A DNA stretch of 64,000 nucleotides, taken from the NCBI RefSeq assembly GCF_003985145.1, contig NZ_ML133537.1:89840-153839 (forward strand). Reading direction: 5' to 3'. The notes beneath the pieces were generated by a model, which saw nothing but the letters and a program-made list of their open reading frames with translations, was not told the DNA's origin and did not search any database. Both the position numbers and the translations under genes were made by a program. This document shows, piece after piece, positions 21,201-28,904 of the stretch (its first letter is position 1; the number at the start of each line of letters is the position of its first letter). Origin of the DNA: Rhizobium anhuiense. GTDB lineage: Bacteria > Pseudomonadota > Alphaproteobacteria > Rhizobiales > Rhizobiaceae.

Positions 21201-21832
21201 TGCGGACTCGCTGCATCGGCGTCGAGAATATACCAGTTGTTGTGTCCGGACGGGGCGTCGTCAAGCTGGCTGAAATTCACCACCGACGTTCCGGTGACCG
21301 AGGCGAATACCTTGTTGGTCAGATCGATGCGGTCGTCGGGGTTGGTCGCATCGGTATGGAGCAAGGGCACGTATTGAACCGTATAGAGGTCCGCATTGGT
21401 GGCGCTGGTGCTGATCAGTGCGAGCGAGAAGGCAAGCGGCCCGGTCTCTGCGGGTTCGGCGAGCGGGTTGGCAGTACCAATGACGCCGATCACGACGTTT
21501 GGATGCGTCGGATCCTGGAACAGCCAGACATAATTGCCATCCACCGTCCGGATGCCGCTGTTGACGCCGACTGTGGTGGAAAACGGGGTCCCGGAAGAAT
21601 TCTGTGTGAGAACGACCGAGGTGATGGTTTCTCCAGCGCTCGCCGATGCGACCACGAAGTTGCTCTGGTAGGCGACCTCCGGTGAGGCTAGCCCGCCCGC
21701 AGCGTCGAGACCCAACAGATATTGCAGCGTGGTGTTGCCGACGTGCGGCGGAGCAGAGGGGCTGATATCGTCGTCGGTCAGACCGGCGGTTTCATCGATG
21801 ATGATGTCTTGGGTCGTGATGTCGAGTGCCAT
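18284..21832 (-). CDS. Large repeat-containing type I secretion substrate
   Basis: A protein of 1182 residues, very acidic and rich in Thr, Asp, Gly and Asn, with no cysteine found by eye, all typical of proteins exported by type I systems. It has VCBS/DUF5801-like modules of the pattern DETNL...GRAGSAAGAIVFTVSVSAAG...ITDGDGDQATA...NFEDDGPT. Two consecutive modules (residues about 423-578 and 579-734) are almost identical. The C-terminus has the usual DADGDQTAMQHILVDVA ending. Classical GGxGxDxxx RTX nonapeptides are not seen. GAGGGAG precedes the start. It is the first gene of an operon with the exporter and adaptor genes and probably encodes a surface or biofilm protein. The precise function is unknown. 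Confidence 0.85.
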   Translation of the reverse strand: MALDITTQDIIIDETAGLTDDDISPSAPPHVGNTTLQYLLGLDAAGGLASPEVAYQSNFVVASASAGETITSVVLTQNSSGTPFSTTVGVNSGIRTVDGNYVWLFQDPTHPNVVIGVIGTANPLAEPAETGPLAFSLALISTSATNADLYTVQYVPLLHTDATNPDDRIDLTNKVFASVTGTSVVNFSQLDDAPSGHNNWYILDADAASPQKILVTAHDAGVQAEVNVSTQGFGVASQDVRFGRELQIDLITGGTQSAGKDFTDTPTAPDYGSHLENVSSAGFTISQSTPTDSLADIEIHAYNNNDNVEGAAFPGDDNDTEINITGVTFKLNGVATTAAALGITVNLTGNGLILENVGEGVTIDFTTAGGAGGTFDRFTIANIDTEHDFFDVKEVHYGGEVSNAYNEEVGSFINFDDDGPTMTATGVPPELTVDETNLAGNDSADFSTFFTSNAGADGDDITYALGINQVTNVSGLTDTETGQSVLLFIEGGNVVGRAGSAAGAIVFTVSVSAAGVVTLDQARAVVHADATNPDDSRTLAAADLVTLTATITDGDGDQATATHNIGQNFNFEDDGPTITATGVPPELTVDETNLAGNDSADFSTFFTSNAGADGDDITYALGINQVTNVSGLTDTETGQSVLLFIEGGNVVGRAGSAAGAIVFTVSVSAAGVVTLDQARAVVHADATNPDDSRTLAAADLVTLTATITDGDGDQATATHNIGQNFNFEDDGPTITVPFDGNPAITGIQHETLANVLNASASGAFGYNIGADVHTAAFYTGGGSDFVDQNGAAGVQIGLTGTITGGGGGNLLTSNVTLASENLTSATFNFTFTYDKDPAAGVQTGTAGGTLVFDKVADTYTINLTDPLEGFTFDVLHTSELLSKEPTGNTGHPQIVVERLQADDPNTAADEDFYVQFTGNAIDRSNPFRLTNNGEGTSADATFTIGGHEMVSNNNETWVSATQSTNGVAGDTIQKDELLTLRFFNSNVGIANEATAPTATAGTMAIKFDGIGNSEDLMLILNLIDMNGADNIAGTADDNATITRAMYVSNADIYRTGQVPAPYNSEFTLDNNDGLVIVEQNDYNAAGEDYVLQGVQIMQSGNGITGNNTAIDLNRTTGSGGGSNATTSLVNFDATDNDVLKITDIGFTSTVTETPNANLDFAFQVADADGDQTAMQHILVDVA
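19631..20566. repeat. Two tandem, near-identical 468-bp repeats
   Basis: Copy 1 spans 19631-20098 and copy 2 spans 20099-20566. Reading them side by side, only two base differences were found, both silent. The unit is exactly 156 codons, so the duplication keeps the frame and adds one whole extracellular module to the secreted protein. A third, short, divergent partial match continues past 20567. The high identity points to a recent duplication or ongoing gene conversion. Confidence 0.93.
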
Positions 21833-22412
21833 GGAGATTCTCCCTCAGATTGGATCGCATTAAGAGGAGGGATACAATCCTTAGGTGCAAAAATGCACCC
21901 GCCCGGGTCTACCCCTTGCGCATTGAACTTACGGCGCTCAATTGACTGCCGCTGTCTCGGCGATCGAGAGCACTAGTCCATTTCAGCTTGAGGGCATTAA
22001 GACCAAAGTCCATGTGTGTATTAAGACCAAAGTCCAAATCGAGAGGTTGAAAACAACTCCAAAGCTTACTTTCTCAAAAAATACAAGAGATAGTTGGTAA
22101 GGTTCGGAATAAATCTAAGAAAGACTGGCGACAACCCCTCGTGCCCACGCGAGAATTTCTTCTCAACTTTATATATACTGCAAATTTATCTGAAATGCAC
22201 TTAGACAGTTTGAGCTACAAGCAAAGCGATATTGAGCCGCGTTGCGCCTTTTTCTGTGTGTTCACGGCGGAATACATCGCATCCGTATCTGCCGAGTACC
22301 CGCGGCGTCACGGATAGTCGAAAACACAAGACAGTCTTCTGGTTGTGATAAGAAAGGTAAGTTGGGATAAGAAGAAGCTAAAGTGACCTCGGGAGCGAGC
22401 AGCGACTTACAG
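21833..22412. other. AT-rich non-coding region upstream of the secreted protein
   Basis: About 580 bases without a supportable gene. The part from about 21990 to 22380 is clearly richer in A and T than its surroundings. It includes a 17-base direct repeat (ATTAAGACCAAAGTCCA) at 21996-22012 and 22020-22036. This region must hold the promoter of the secretion operon. Its composition suggests foreign origin, in keeping with an inserted module. No integrase or transposase remnant was recognised. Confidence 0.6.
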
Positions 22413-22547
22413 TCTCGCCGGAAGACGGCTCGTCGGCGGTCTGTGTTCCTCGCGTAGGACGGTTTCTCGCTGCTTTATGAGTCCGAGCGTTATCCGGCGC
22501 TCAAGATGGTCGCCATCAAGGAATATCACGCCGCCAAGGCGGCTTGA
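22413..22547 (+). pseudogene. Decayed copy of the prfC 3' end
   Basis: Bases 22413-22440 match the prfC segment around 14780. After an internal deletion of roughly 190 bases, 22446-22547 match the last 100 or so bases of prfC up to and including the stop codon. A CAG codon has become TAG and several other substitutions are present, so it is not functional. It lies on the far side of the type I secretion genes from the intact prfC and in the same orientation, as a flanking direct repeat. Confidence 0.85.
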
Positions 22548-22557
22548 TCGCCAAAGC

Positions 22558-22636
22558 AATCCCAGGAAAAGTGTGAAACGGTTTTCCGTCCGGGATTGCG
22601 GAAGGATAAAAGATCACGGCAATCCCAGGAAAAGTG
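22558..22636. repeat. Rhizobial intergenic palindromic repeat, two partial copies
   Basis: The 17-mer CAATCCCAGGAAAAGTG occurs at 22558-22574 and again at 22620-22636. The first copy is closed by the complementary GGGATTG at 22592-22598 with an inner GGAAAA/GTTTTCC pairing, giving a hairpin of about 41 bases. Short elements of this kind are common between rhizobial genes. The second copy is truncated at the end of the LysR gene. Confidence 0.6.
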
Positions 22637-22646
22637 CGAAGCGGCT

Positions 22647-23540
22647 CTAGCCGCCGAGCTGTTCCGCCAGGAAATCGACGACGGCGCGCACTGCCGGCAG
22701 CTGGCCGCGCCGGTGCGGCATCAGGATCGTCGTCTCGATACTGCCAGCCGTCCATTCCGGCAGCACCCGCACCAGCCGCCCGTCTGCCAGCGCCTTCCGG
22801 CAGACGGATGTCGGCAGGCAGGTAATGCCAAGCCCGGCAGCGGCCGTTTCCATCAGGACATAGGGCTCATCCGCCGCCATGACGGATTGCAGCGAGACCA
22901 GCGCCTCATCGCCGTGATCGGTGTAGAGCCGCCACTGATTTTCGGTCAGGCTGGTCATGATCGTTGCGTGCTCCGCCAGTTCCTCCGGCCGGTGCGGTTG
23001 CCCGTGCGTGCTGATATAGTCCGGCGAAGCGAGAATGAGGAAAGGGTGGCTGGCGAGCTTGCGCTGCACCAGCGCCGAATCCGGCAGCGGCCCGCGGTGG
23101 CTGCGCAGCGCTATATCGAAGCCTTCCTGCACGATATCGACGAAACGGTCGGTTACATGCACGGAAAGCCGGAGCTTCGGATAGCGTGCCGCCAGCGCCG
23201 GCAGATGTTCCGTCAGGGTAAACTGCGCCGTCGGCACCGAGGCGGTGAGACGAACGCTGCCGGCCGGTTCGGCCAGATGCCGCCGCACGATGCCCTCGGC
23301 CATCTCCGCCTCGATCATCGAGGCCTGGGCATGCTGAAAGAATTCCCGGCCGAGCTCGGTCAGCGCGAAGCTGCGCGACGTGCGCTGGATCAGCCGGACG
23401 CCGAGGCGCCCCTCCAGCTCGGCAACCCGTTTGCTCACCGTCGATTTCGGAATGCCGAGATGCCTGGCCGCGGCGGTAAAACTGCCGCTGTCGACGGCCT
23501 GCACGAAGAGATGAAGATCGTTGAGGTTGAAAAGCGCCAT
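22647..23540 (-). CDS. LysR family transcriptional regulator
   Basis: Regulator with an N-terminal winged helix-turn-helix (FVQAVDSGSFTAAARHLGIP, then STVSKRVAELEGRLGVRLIQ) and a LysR substrate-binding domain of the CrgA/PA0477 type (VRLTASVPTAQFTLTEHLPAL). The ATG at 23540 has GGAAG six bases upstream and is preferred over the one two codons earlier. It is divergent from a glutathione S-transferase gene across 114 bases and probably controls it. The inducer is unknown. Confidence 0.9.
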   Translation of the reverse strand: MALFNLNDLHLFVQAVDSGSFTAAARHLGIPKSTVSKRVAELEGRLGVRLIQRTSRSFALTELGREFFQHAQASMIEAEMAEGIVRRHLAEPAGSVRLTASVPTAQFTLTEHLPALAARYPKLRLSVHVTDRFVDIVQEGFDIALRSHRGPLPDSALVQRKLASHPFLILASPDYISTHGQPHRPEELAEHATIMTSLTENQWRLYTDHGDEALVSLQSVMAADEPYVLMETAAAGLGITCLPTSVCRKALADGRLVRVLPEWTAGSIETTILMPHRRGQLPAVRAVVDFLAEQLGG

Positions 23541-23654
23541 GATCATCTTCCATCAATGTAGACATTGCGATGCATTTATAGCCTCTATCGCAAGATCGTC
23601 CACATCAGCACATTGATCATGTCAAAAACGGGTCAATTCTGAAAGGAACGATTG

Positions 23655-24362
23655 ATGTCACCCATATTGTTTTACGGCGTGCCGGAAGGCTGCTCCTTCG
23701 GCTCGATCGTCGCACTGGAATGGTCGGGCCTGCCTTATCGGCTCTGCCGCGTCGAGATGCCGGAAATGGTCTCCACCGATGACTACGTCAGGATCAACGC
23801 AGTCGGCGAAACGCCGTCGCTGCTGCTCGATGATGGCAGGACGATCAGCGAAAGCATGGCGATCCTCCACCATATCGGCGCTCGAGCGATCGGCAACGGT
23901 CTGGGCTTTGCGCAGGGGTCGGAGGATTTCGATCGTCTGAACCAGATGCTCGCCTTTCTCAACACCACCTTCTTCAAGGCCTTCGGCCCGCTCTGGTATG
24001 CGTTCGAACACCCGCTGGAGCCGCAGCAAAAGCAGGCCCTCACCGCCTATGGCATCGCAGCGGTCGAAAAGGCGCATCATACGCTGGAGCGTCTGCTCGA
24101 TGCGCGTGAATGGCTTCTCGGCAACGGGCCGAGCCTGGCGGATGCCTATTTCGTCGGGATCGCTCGCTGGAACGATTTCCACAAGGTCGTCGAACGCCGA
24201 CAGTTTCCTGGCCTGCACCGTCTCTATGAGCGCATGCAGCAGGAACCGGCCGTGCGTTTTGCCCATGCGATCGAGCATCGGCAGGAGGCGAAAAGCAGCG
24301 GCGGTTTCCGCGGCGAGGTCAATCTGACCGAGGCGCTAGGCCTGTTGAAACAGGCGGCCTGA
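23655..24362 (+). CDS. Glutathione S-transferase family protein
   Basis: Protein of about 235 residues with an N-terminal thioredoxin-like half (LFYGVPEGCSFGSIVALEWSGLPYRL, then NAVGETPSLLLDDGRTISESMAIL, with the cis-Pro and the Glu-Ser that bind glutathione) and an all-helical C-terminal half (WLLGNGPSLADAYFVGIARW). It likely conjugates or reduces an electrophilic compound with glutathione. It is divergent from a LysR gene, which suggests induction by its substrate. The specific substrate cannot be told. Confidence 0.85.
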   Translation: MSPILFYGVPEGCSFGSIVALEWSGLPYRLCRVEMPEMVSTDDYVRINAVGETPSLLLDDGRTISESMAILHHIGARAIGNGLGFAQGSEDFDRLNQMLAFLNTTFFKAFGPLWYAFEHPLEPQQKQALTAYGIAAVEKAHHTLERLLDAREWLLGNGPSLADAYFVGIARWNDFHKVVERRQFPGLHRLYERMQQEPAVRFAHAIEHRQEAKSSGGFRGEVNLTEALGLLKQAA

Positions 24363-24368
24363 AAACCA

Positions 24369-24404
24369 TGGCCATCGCATCTTCGGGTGCGATGGCCAAT
24401 TTTC
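24369..24404. terminator. Bidirectional terminator between GST and RidA genes
   Basis: An 11-bp perfect stem (24369-24379 with 24388-24398) closes an eight-base loop and is followed by ATTTTC on the plus strand. It lies exactly between the convergent stop codons of the GST gene (24362) and the RidA gene (24407). Confidence 0.7.
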
Positions 24405-24406
24405 AA

Positions 24407-24793
24407 TCAGCCGGCAGCGACGATCTCGATTTCGACCAGCCAGTCGTCGCTGAGCGTTTCGACGATGATGGCTGTGGTCGGTAGGGCACGGCCGCCAAGT
24501 GCCCGAAGGCGGGCATTCTGGTTCGCCTCCACAAAGGCACCGTCGCGCAGATAGCTCGTCAGCCGCACGATATTCTCGACGGTCATATCAGCCGAGGCGA
24601 GGATGGTGCGCAGATTGGACCAGATGAGCTCCAATTGCCCGTCCAGGTCGACGCCCGCCATTCCCTCTTGATCGAGACCCATCGTGCCGCTGACGAAGAG
24701 CAGCCGCGTGGGATGCCTGACCTCCAGCGCATGGATATAGTCGGGGTTCGCCGGATAGATCCCGCTTGCCGGATTGCGCTCGATCATCTCCAT
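24407..24793 (-). CDS. RidA/YjgF family protein
   Basis: A 128-residue protein of the Rid family, trimeric enzymes that mostly hydrolyse reactive enamine/imine intermediates from PLP enzymes. The family core is visible as LLFVSGTMGLD, QLELIWSNLRTILASADMTVENIVRLTSYL and the final LVEIEIVAAG. The conserved P-x-R, whose Arg binds the substrate carboxylate, reads ALPTT here, so the key Arg seems to be missing and true imine deaminase activity is doubtful. GGAGG lies eight bases before the start. It is divergent from an Lrp-type regulator. Confidence 0.85.
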   Translation of the reverse strand: MEMIERNPASGIYPANPDYIHALEVRHPTRLLFVSGTMGLDQEGMAGVDLDGQLELIWSNLRTILASADMTVENIVRLTSYLRDGAFVEANQNARLRALGGRALPTTAIIVETLSDDWLVEIEIVAAG

Positions 24794-24872
24794 TCGATTT
24801 GCCTCCGCGAATATTCTGTTGAAGAATGCCAGTATCGGCGATTATTTTTCGGCAAGAAGGGGATTTTACCGA

Positions 24873-25400
24873 ATGACGAAAAATACAGAGGATCTTCGGC
24901 AAAGACGTGCGCAGCAGCCGGCCATCGATGTCTTCGACCGAAAAATATTAGCCGCACTCGCCGCCGACAGCAGCCAGAGTTATGCCAGGCTTGGAGAAGC
25001 GGTCGGCCTGTCGGCGCCGGCCGTGCACGAGCGCGTGCGCCGTCTCCGGCAATCCGGCGCGATCAAAGGCATGCATGCCGCGCTGGATGGCGCAGCGCTT
25101 GGCAAACCGTTGCTTGCTTTCGTGCATGTGGAGGCGGCCGGCTGGGGCAAGAGCGAGCGGCTGATGCAGGTCCTGCGGTTTCCCGAGGTCGAGGAGATGC
25201 ATTCGGTCGCCGGCGATGCCAGCGTTCTCTTCAAGGTCCGCACGGCGAGCCCGCAGGACTTGGAGGCTTTTCTGGCGCAGATCCATGCCGTTCCCGGTGT
25301 CACCGGCACCCGCTGCTATGTCGCCCTTTCCACCTATCTGGAGCGTCCGGTCCAGGCCGGCGTCACCGACAGCTGGCCTGATATGCCGCGGCCGGAATAG
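24873..25400 (+). CDS. Lrp/AsnC family transcriptional regulator
   Basis: A 175-residue regulator with a winged helix-turn-helix (FDRKILAALAADSSQSYARL, then GLSAPAVHERVRRLRQSGAI) and a RAM domain (LLAFVHVEAAGWGKSERL, then HSVAGDASVLFKVRT). It has a longer N-terminal tail than most Lrp proteins. The ATG at 24873 follows AAGGGG; in-frame codons further upstream would run into the RidA promoter. Divergence from the RidA-family gene suggests that it controls that gene in response to an amino acid. Confidence 0.9.
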   Translation: MTKNTEDLRQRRAQQPAIDVFDRKILAALAADSSQSYARLGEAVGLSAPAVHERVRRLRQSGAIKGMHAALDGAALGKPLLAFVHVEAAGWGKSERLMQVLRFPEVEEMHSVAGDASVLFKVRTASPQDLEAFLAQIHAVPGVTGTRCYVALSTYLERPVQAGVTDSWPDMPRPE

Positions 25401-25438
25401 ACAGGCGCTCTGGTTTCCCGGCTAAGCGTCCTGCCGCT

Positions 25439-25840
25439 TTAATCCTCGCCCTCGAAGCGCGGCAGGTGCTCGATATTCTCCACCCCTGCCAGGGCCGAGC
25501 GGCACCATATCTGTTTCTTGGGCGTCAGTTCCCGCCGCTGGTCGATGCTGCCGACGCGGATGCCGATCGCGCCGCCTTCGCCGTCGGTGCGGTAAAGCGG
25601 CGATCCGCAATTCGGGCAGAAGAATTGCCGGCTGAGACCGCCGCTGTCGCCATATTTTGCGTAGCCTCTCGGTTCGCCCGACAGGAGCGTCAAACTGTCC
25701 GGCCGCGCCGGTGCGGTGACGCGATAGGCCGAGCCGGTCAGCCGCTGGCAATCGGTGCAATGGCAGATCGAAATCCGCTCTGGATCGATTTCCGCCTGAT
25801 AGCGGATTGCGCCGCAATGGCATCCCCCGGTGATATGCAT
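25439..25840 (-). CDS. GFA family (glutathione-dependent formaldehyde-activating-like) protein
   Basis: A 133-residue zinc-binding protein of the GFA/CENP-V family. The cysteines follow the family pattern: GGCHCGAIRY at residues 5-14, ICHCTDCQRLTGSAY, and FFCPNCGSPLYR. These ligate two zinc ions in the Mss4-like fold. Some members were linked to S-hydroxymethylglutathione formation, but most have no defined reaction, so a function should not be assigned. It is convergent with the Lrp gene, and a short dispersed repeat lies upstream of it. Confidence 0.88.
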   Translation of the reverse strand: MHITGGCHCGAIRYQAEIDPERISICHCTDCQRLTGSAYRVTAPARPDSLTLLSGEPRGYAKYGDSGGLSRQFFCPNCGSPLYRTDGEGGAIGIRVGSIDQRRELTPKKQIWCRSALAGVENIEHLPRFEGED

Positions 25841-25857
25841 CGGTTACTTCCTCAAAG

Positions 25858-25915
25858 CATGTCGCGCAAAAATGTACTGCGGTTTTGCGATCATGAGATG
25901 CGATAAACAAAGAAC
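25858..25915. repeat. Dispersed rhizobial repeat (CATGTCGCGCAAAA type)
   Basis: This stretch starts with CATGTCGCGCAAAA and contains complementary CAAAAATGT...GCGGTTTTG blocks, ending in ACAAAGAACC. The same start and layout recur at 34934-34988, so it is one of a family of short non-coding repeats. No promoter or gene function is claimed. Confidence 0.5.
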
Positions 25916-25954
25916 CAAAGCGTGGCAGGCGAACCTGAACGATCGCCCCACGCC

Positions 25955-27487
25955 TCAGTCCGCCGGCTGCGCGCCTGGCCGTGTGGCATAGAAGGCCTTG
26001 GCATCGGCCGTGAAGGCGGCCCGCTGATCGGCTTTGGTATAGAACATATGGCCGCCGCGATAAAGTTTCAGCCCGACGCGCCCGCCGGCGAGCGACGGCG
26101 GCAGATGATCGACGACATAGCGGCTGACGCTATAGGGCGTCACCAGATCGCTGTAGCCATGCGCGATCAGCAGATGGAATGCCGGGTTCGAGGCGAGCAG
26201 CTGCCGGATGTCGTCGGTGGCGCTGGCCTGGAGGCGCGATCCGCCGCCGCGTCCTCCGCCCCATTCCCAGCGCCGGCTGATATCGCCTTCGAGCAGCGTA
26301 TAGGTCATCTCCGTCCTGAAGCCGAGTTGGTTGCGGGCGTAATCGGCAAAGGCGCCGCCATAGGCGCGGGTGAAGCCATCGAGGATGGCGTCGTCGCCGC
26401 GATCGTAGTCCGATTCCGGGTAGGGATCGGGGGCTGCAAAGGAGGCGTCGTAGGCGCTCATCACCTCGCCGCTGCCCACGTCGGAATGTTTGACGAAGGA
26501 ATTGCCGAGGAAGCCGCGGTTGCGGGCGACGATATCCTCGGGAATGCCCGTCAGCTTGGCGACCCTGCCATAGAAGGCGGCGGCCTCGGCACCCGTCGGC
26601 GGCGGTCCGGCCAGCGTCGTCAGATAGTCGCCGAGCGCGAAGGTCTCGGCCTGCTTCTGCGTCTCTTCGTCGAAAGCCTTATGCCGGTCGAGTTCGGCGG
26701 CCGCCAAAGACGGTAGTTCGAGGGCTGCGCCGAGCGCGAACTGGTCGGCATTGAACATCAGCTGGCCTTCGAGCAAGGGAGAAAGCATCACCGCGCCGGC
26801 GACGATGATGCCTTGGCTTTCCTGCAGCGCCGAGGCGACCTTGGCGGCGCGGAAGCCGCCATAGCTTTCACCGAGAAGATATTTCGGCGAGTTGGAGCGG
26901 TTGTTGTGCGTGACATAGAGCGCGATCGCCTTGGCGATGCTCTCAGCATCGGCATTGACGTTGTAATAGTTGGAGGCGTCGTCCGCCTTGACCGTCCGGC
27001 TCCAGCCCGTGCCGATCGGATCGATCAGCACGAGATCGGTGAAATCGAGCCAGCTCTGCTTGTTGTCGACGAGTTTCGCATTGGCGCCGTCGCGTCCATC
27101 CGGCCCGAAATCGAGCACTTCAGGCCCGACCAGCCCGAGATGCAGGAAGGCGGAAGCCGCACCCGGCCCACCATTGAAGGCGAAGGTCAGAGGCCGGTTC
27201 GCCCCGCCATCCCCAGCGACATAGGCAGTGTAGAAGATCGCGCCGGTCTGCGCGCCGTCCTGGCCGAAGAGTGCAAGCGTGCCGGCGGTGGCGGTATAGG
27301 CGATTTTCCGGCCGCCGATCGTCAGCTCGTGCTCGGTGACGGAATCGGCCGGCAGCAGCTTCAGCACGCCCTCGCGCGCGCCGCTCTGGATATTGGCCCT
27401 CGGCTGACCGCTTTCCTGCGCATGAGAAAGGGCAGGGGCCAGCATTGCCGCAAGCGCGGCAAGCAGAAACAGGGTTCGGATGCGCAA
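25955..27487 (-). CDS. S10 serine carboxypeptidase-like exported protein
   Basis: An exported alpha/beta-hydrolase of the peptidase S10 family, about 510 residues. The TTG start at 27487 is chosen because GGAGGAG lies five bases upstream and a signal peptide (FLLAALAAMLAPALSHA, cleavage before QE) begins straight after; the frame stays open upstream to 27634 without such a signal. Family motifs are FNGGPGAASAFLHLGLVGP (oxyanion loop), LLGESYGGFRAAKVA (nucleophile Ser in GESYG), and the Asp/His region LIAHGYSDLVTPY and YRGGHMFY. It is probably a periplasmic carboxypeptidase with unknown substrates. Confidence 0.88.
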   Translation of the reverse strand: MRIRTLFLLAALAAMLAPALSHAQESGQPRANIQSGAREGVLKLLPADSVTEHELTIGGRKIAYTATAGTLALFGQDGAQTGAIFYTAYVAGDGGANRPLTFAFNGGPGAASAFLHLGLVGPEVLDFGPDGRDGANAKLVDNKQSWLDFTDLVLIDPIGTGWSRTVKADDASNYYNVNADAESIAKAIALYVTHNNRSNSPKYLLGESYGGFRAAKVASALQESQGIIVAGAVMLSPLLEGQLMFNADQFALGAALELPSLAAAELDRHKAFDEETQKQAETFALGDYLTTLAGPPPTGAEAAAFYGRVAKLTGIPEDIVARNRGFLGNSFVKHSDVGSGEVMSAYDASFAAPDPYPESDYDRGDDAILDGFTRAYGGAFADYARNQLGFRTEMTYTLLEGDISRRWEWGGGRGGGSRLQASATDDIRQLLASNPAFHLLIAHGYSDLVTPYSVSRYVVDHLPPSLAGGRVGLKLYRGGHMFYTKADQRAAFTADAKAFYATRPGAQPAD

Positions 27488-27611
27488 GATGTCTCCTCCG
27501 GCGATGGGATGAGGGGCTGAGATAGCGTAACATCCGCGGCCGGCGACGGGCATCAAGAGATGGTGATGGGCCAGTGAATGAACCAGTGAACGAGTGAGCT
27601 GAGCGTGCGGC

Positions 27612-28904
27612 TCAGCCTGTCTTCTCGACCGCATGGACGTTCACTTCGATTGCCCGGCCGGCCTTCCAGCCGTTGATCGCCGCGCCGAGCCCAAGCGCGA
27701 CAAAGAGGGCGGCGCACCAGGAAAAGCTTCCGGTCCAGCCGCGGATGAGACCGACGATGAGTGGGCCGATGGCGGCAAGCAGGTAACCGACGCATTGCGC
27801 CATGCCGGAAAGATGGGCGGCGACATCGGGATCGCGCGAGCGCAGCACGATCGTCGTCATGGCCGCGGCGATCAGCCCGCCCTGACCGATGCCCTGCAGC
27901 ACCGCCCACAGCCAGACTGTCGACAGCGGCGCAAAGAGCAGGCCGAGCAGGGCGGTGACGGCGACGCCGCAGAGGCTCGCATTGATCAGCCGCTGATCGC
28001 GGCCGCGCACGGCGATATGCGGCACGATCAGGCAGGAGGCGGCCTGCACCATCACCGACAGGGAAACGATCGCCCCGGCGGTGACGCCGTCGAGCCCGCG
28101 TTCGCGCAAGATCGGAACCAGCCAGCCGAAGACGCAATAGGCAAGTGCCGATTGCAGCCCCATGAACAGCGTGACCTGCCAGGCGAGCCGGTCGCGCCAG
28201 AGGCCTTTGACGTGGAAGCCATTTCGTCTTGCCTGCCGGCCGCTGCGAAGAACCTCAGGCAGCCAGAGCAGGCTGACGATCAGGGCGGGCAGCGCCCAGA
28301 TGGCGAGCGCGCCCGCGAGAGACCCGCCCAATCCATGCTCGATCGGCAGCGTCAGCCCGGCCGCACTTGCCGCACCGGCGCAAAGCGCCATCGTGTAGAA
28401 ACCGGTCATCAGCGCGGCGCGCCCGGCGAAATCCCGCTTCACCAGCCCCGGCAGCAGCACGTTGCCGACAGCGATACAGGCGCCCGCAAGGGCCGTGCCG
28501 ATGAAGAGTAGCGGCACGGAGGAAAGCCCGCGCAATGCAGTGCCGAGCGCGAGAAGCAGCAGAACGCCGAGCAGCGTGCGCTCAGTCCCGAGGCGCTGGG
28601 CAAGACGAGGCGCAAGCGGCGAAAAGGCGCCGAGGCAGACGACCGGAAGCGTCGTCAGCAGGCTGGCGCCCAGCGCGCTGAGGCCGAGCTCCGAGCGGAT
28701 TTCCGGCAGCAGCGCCGAGGCGCTCGAAAAGACCGGGCGCAGGTTGAAGGCGATCAGCACCAGGCATGCGCCGAGCAGGAAACGACCCGCAGCTCCCCGC
28801 TTCGACGTTGCCTGCGGCGGCGGAAGGCTGCCGGTCTCGGCGTCGATCAGCAGTTCGTCGGCCGCCTCGAGCGTGCTGGCAGCGTGATTGAAAGGCGTGT
28901 TCAT
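27612..28904 (-). CDS. MFS transporter, CynX/NimT type
   Basis: Major facilitator superfamily protein of 430 residues with about twelve membrane segments. The start of the first helix, LIAFNLRPVFSSASALLPEI, is the hallmark of the CynX/NimT (cyanate/nitroimidazole transporter-like) subfamily. A hydrophilic N-terminal tail of about 40 residues precedes it. Its start codon overlaps the stop of the GntR gene by four bases (ATGA), so regulator and transporter form one operon and the regulator probably responds to the transported compound. The substrate is unknown. Confidence 0.88.
   Translation of the reverse strand: MNTPFNHAASTLEAADELLIDAETGSLPPPQATSKRGAAGRFLLGACLVLIAFNLRPVFSSASALLPEIRSELGLSALGASLLTTLPVVCLGAFSPLAPRLAQRLGTERTLLGVLLLLALGTALRGLSSVPLLFIGTALAGACIAVGNVLLPGLVKRDFAGRAALMTGFYTMALCAGAASAAGLTLPIEHGLGGSLAGALAIWALPALIVSLLWLPEVLRSGRQARRNGFHVKGLWRDRLAWQVTLFMGLQSALAYCVFGWLVPILRERGLDGVTAGAIVSLSVMVQAASCLIVPHIAVRGRDQRLINASLCGVAVTALLGLLFAPLSTVWLWAVLQGIGQGGLIAAAMTTIVLRSRDPDVAAHLSGMAQCVGYLLAAIGPLIVGLIRGWTGSFSWCAALFVALGLGAAINGWKAGRAIEVNVHAVEKTG

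Noticed and set aside
18107..21685. 1192-codon open frame on the plus strand opposite the secreted protein
   Set aside because: The secreted protein on the minus strand has proper modules, ribosome site and operon context. The plus-strand frame mirrors the repeats and has no recognisable domain.
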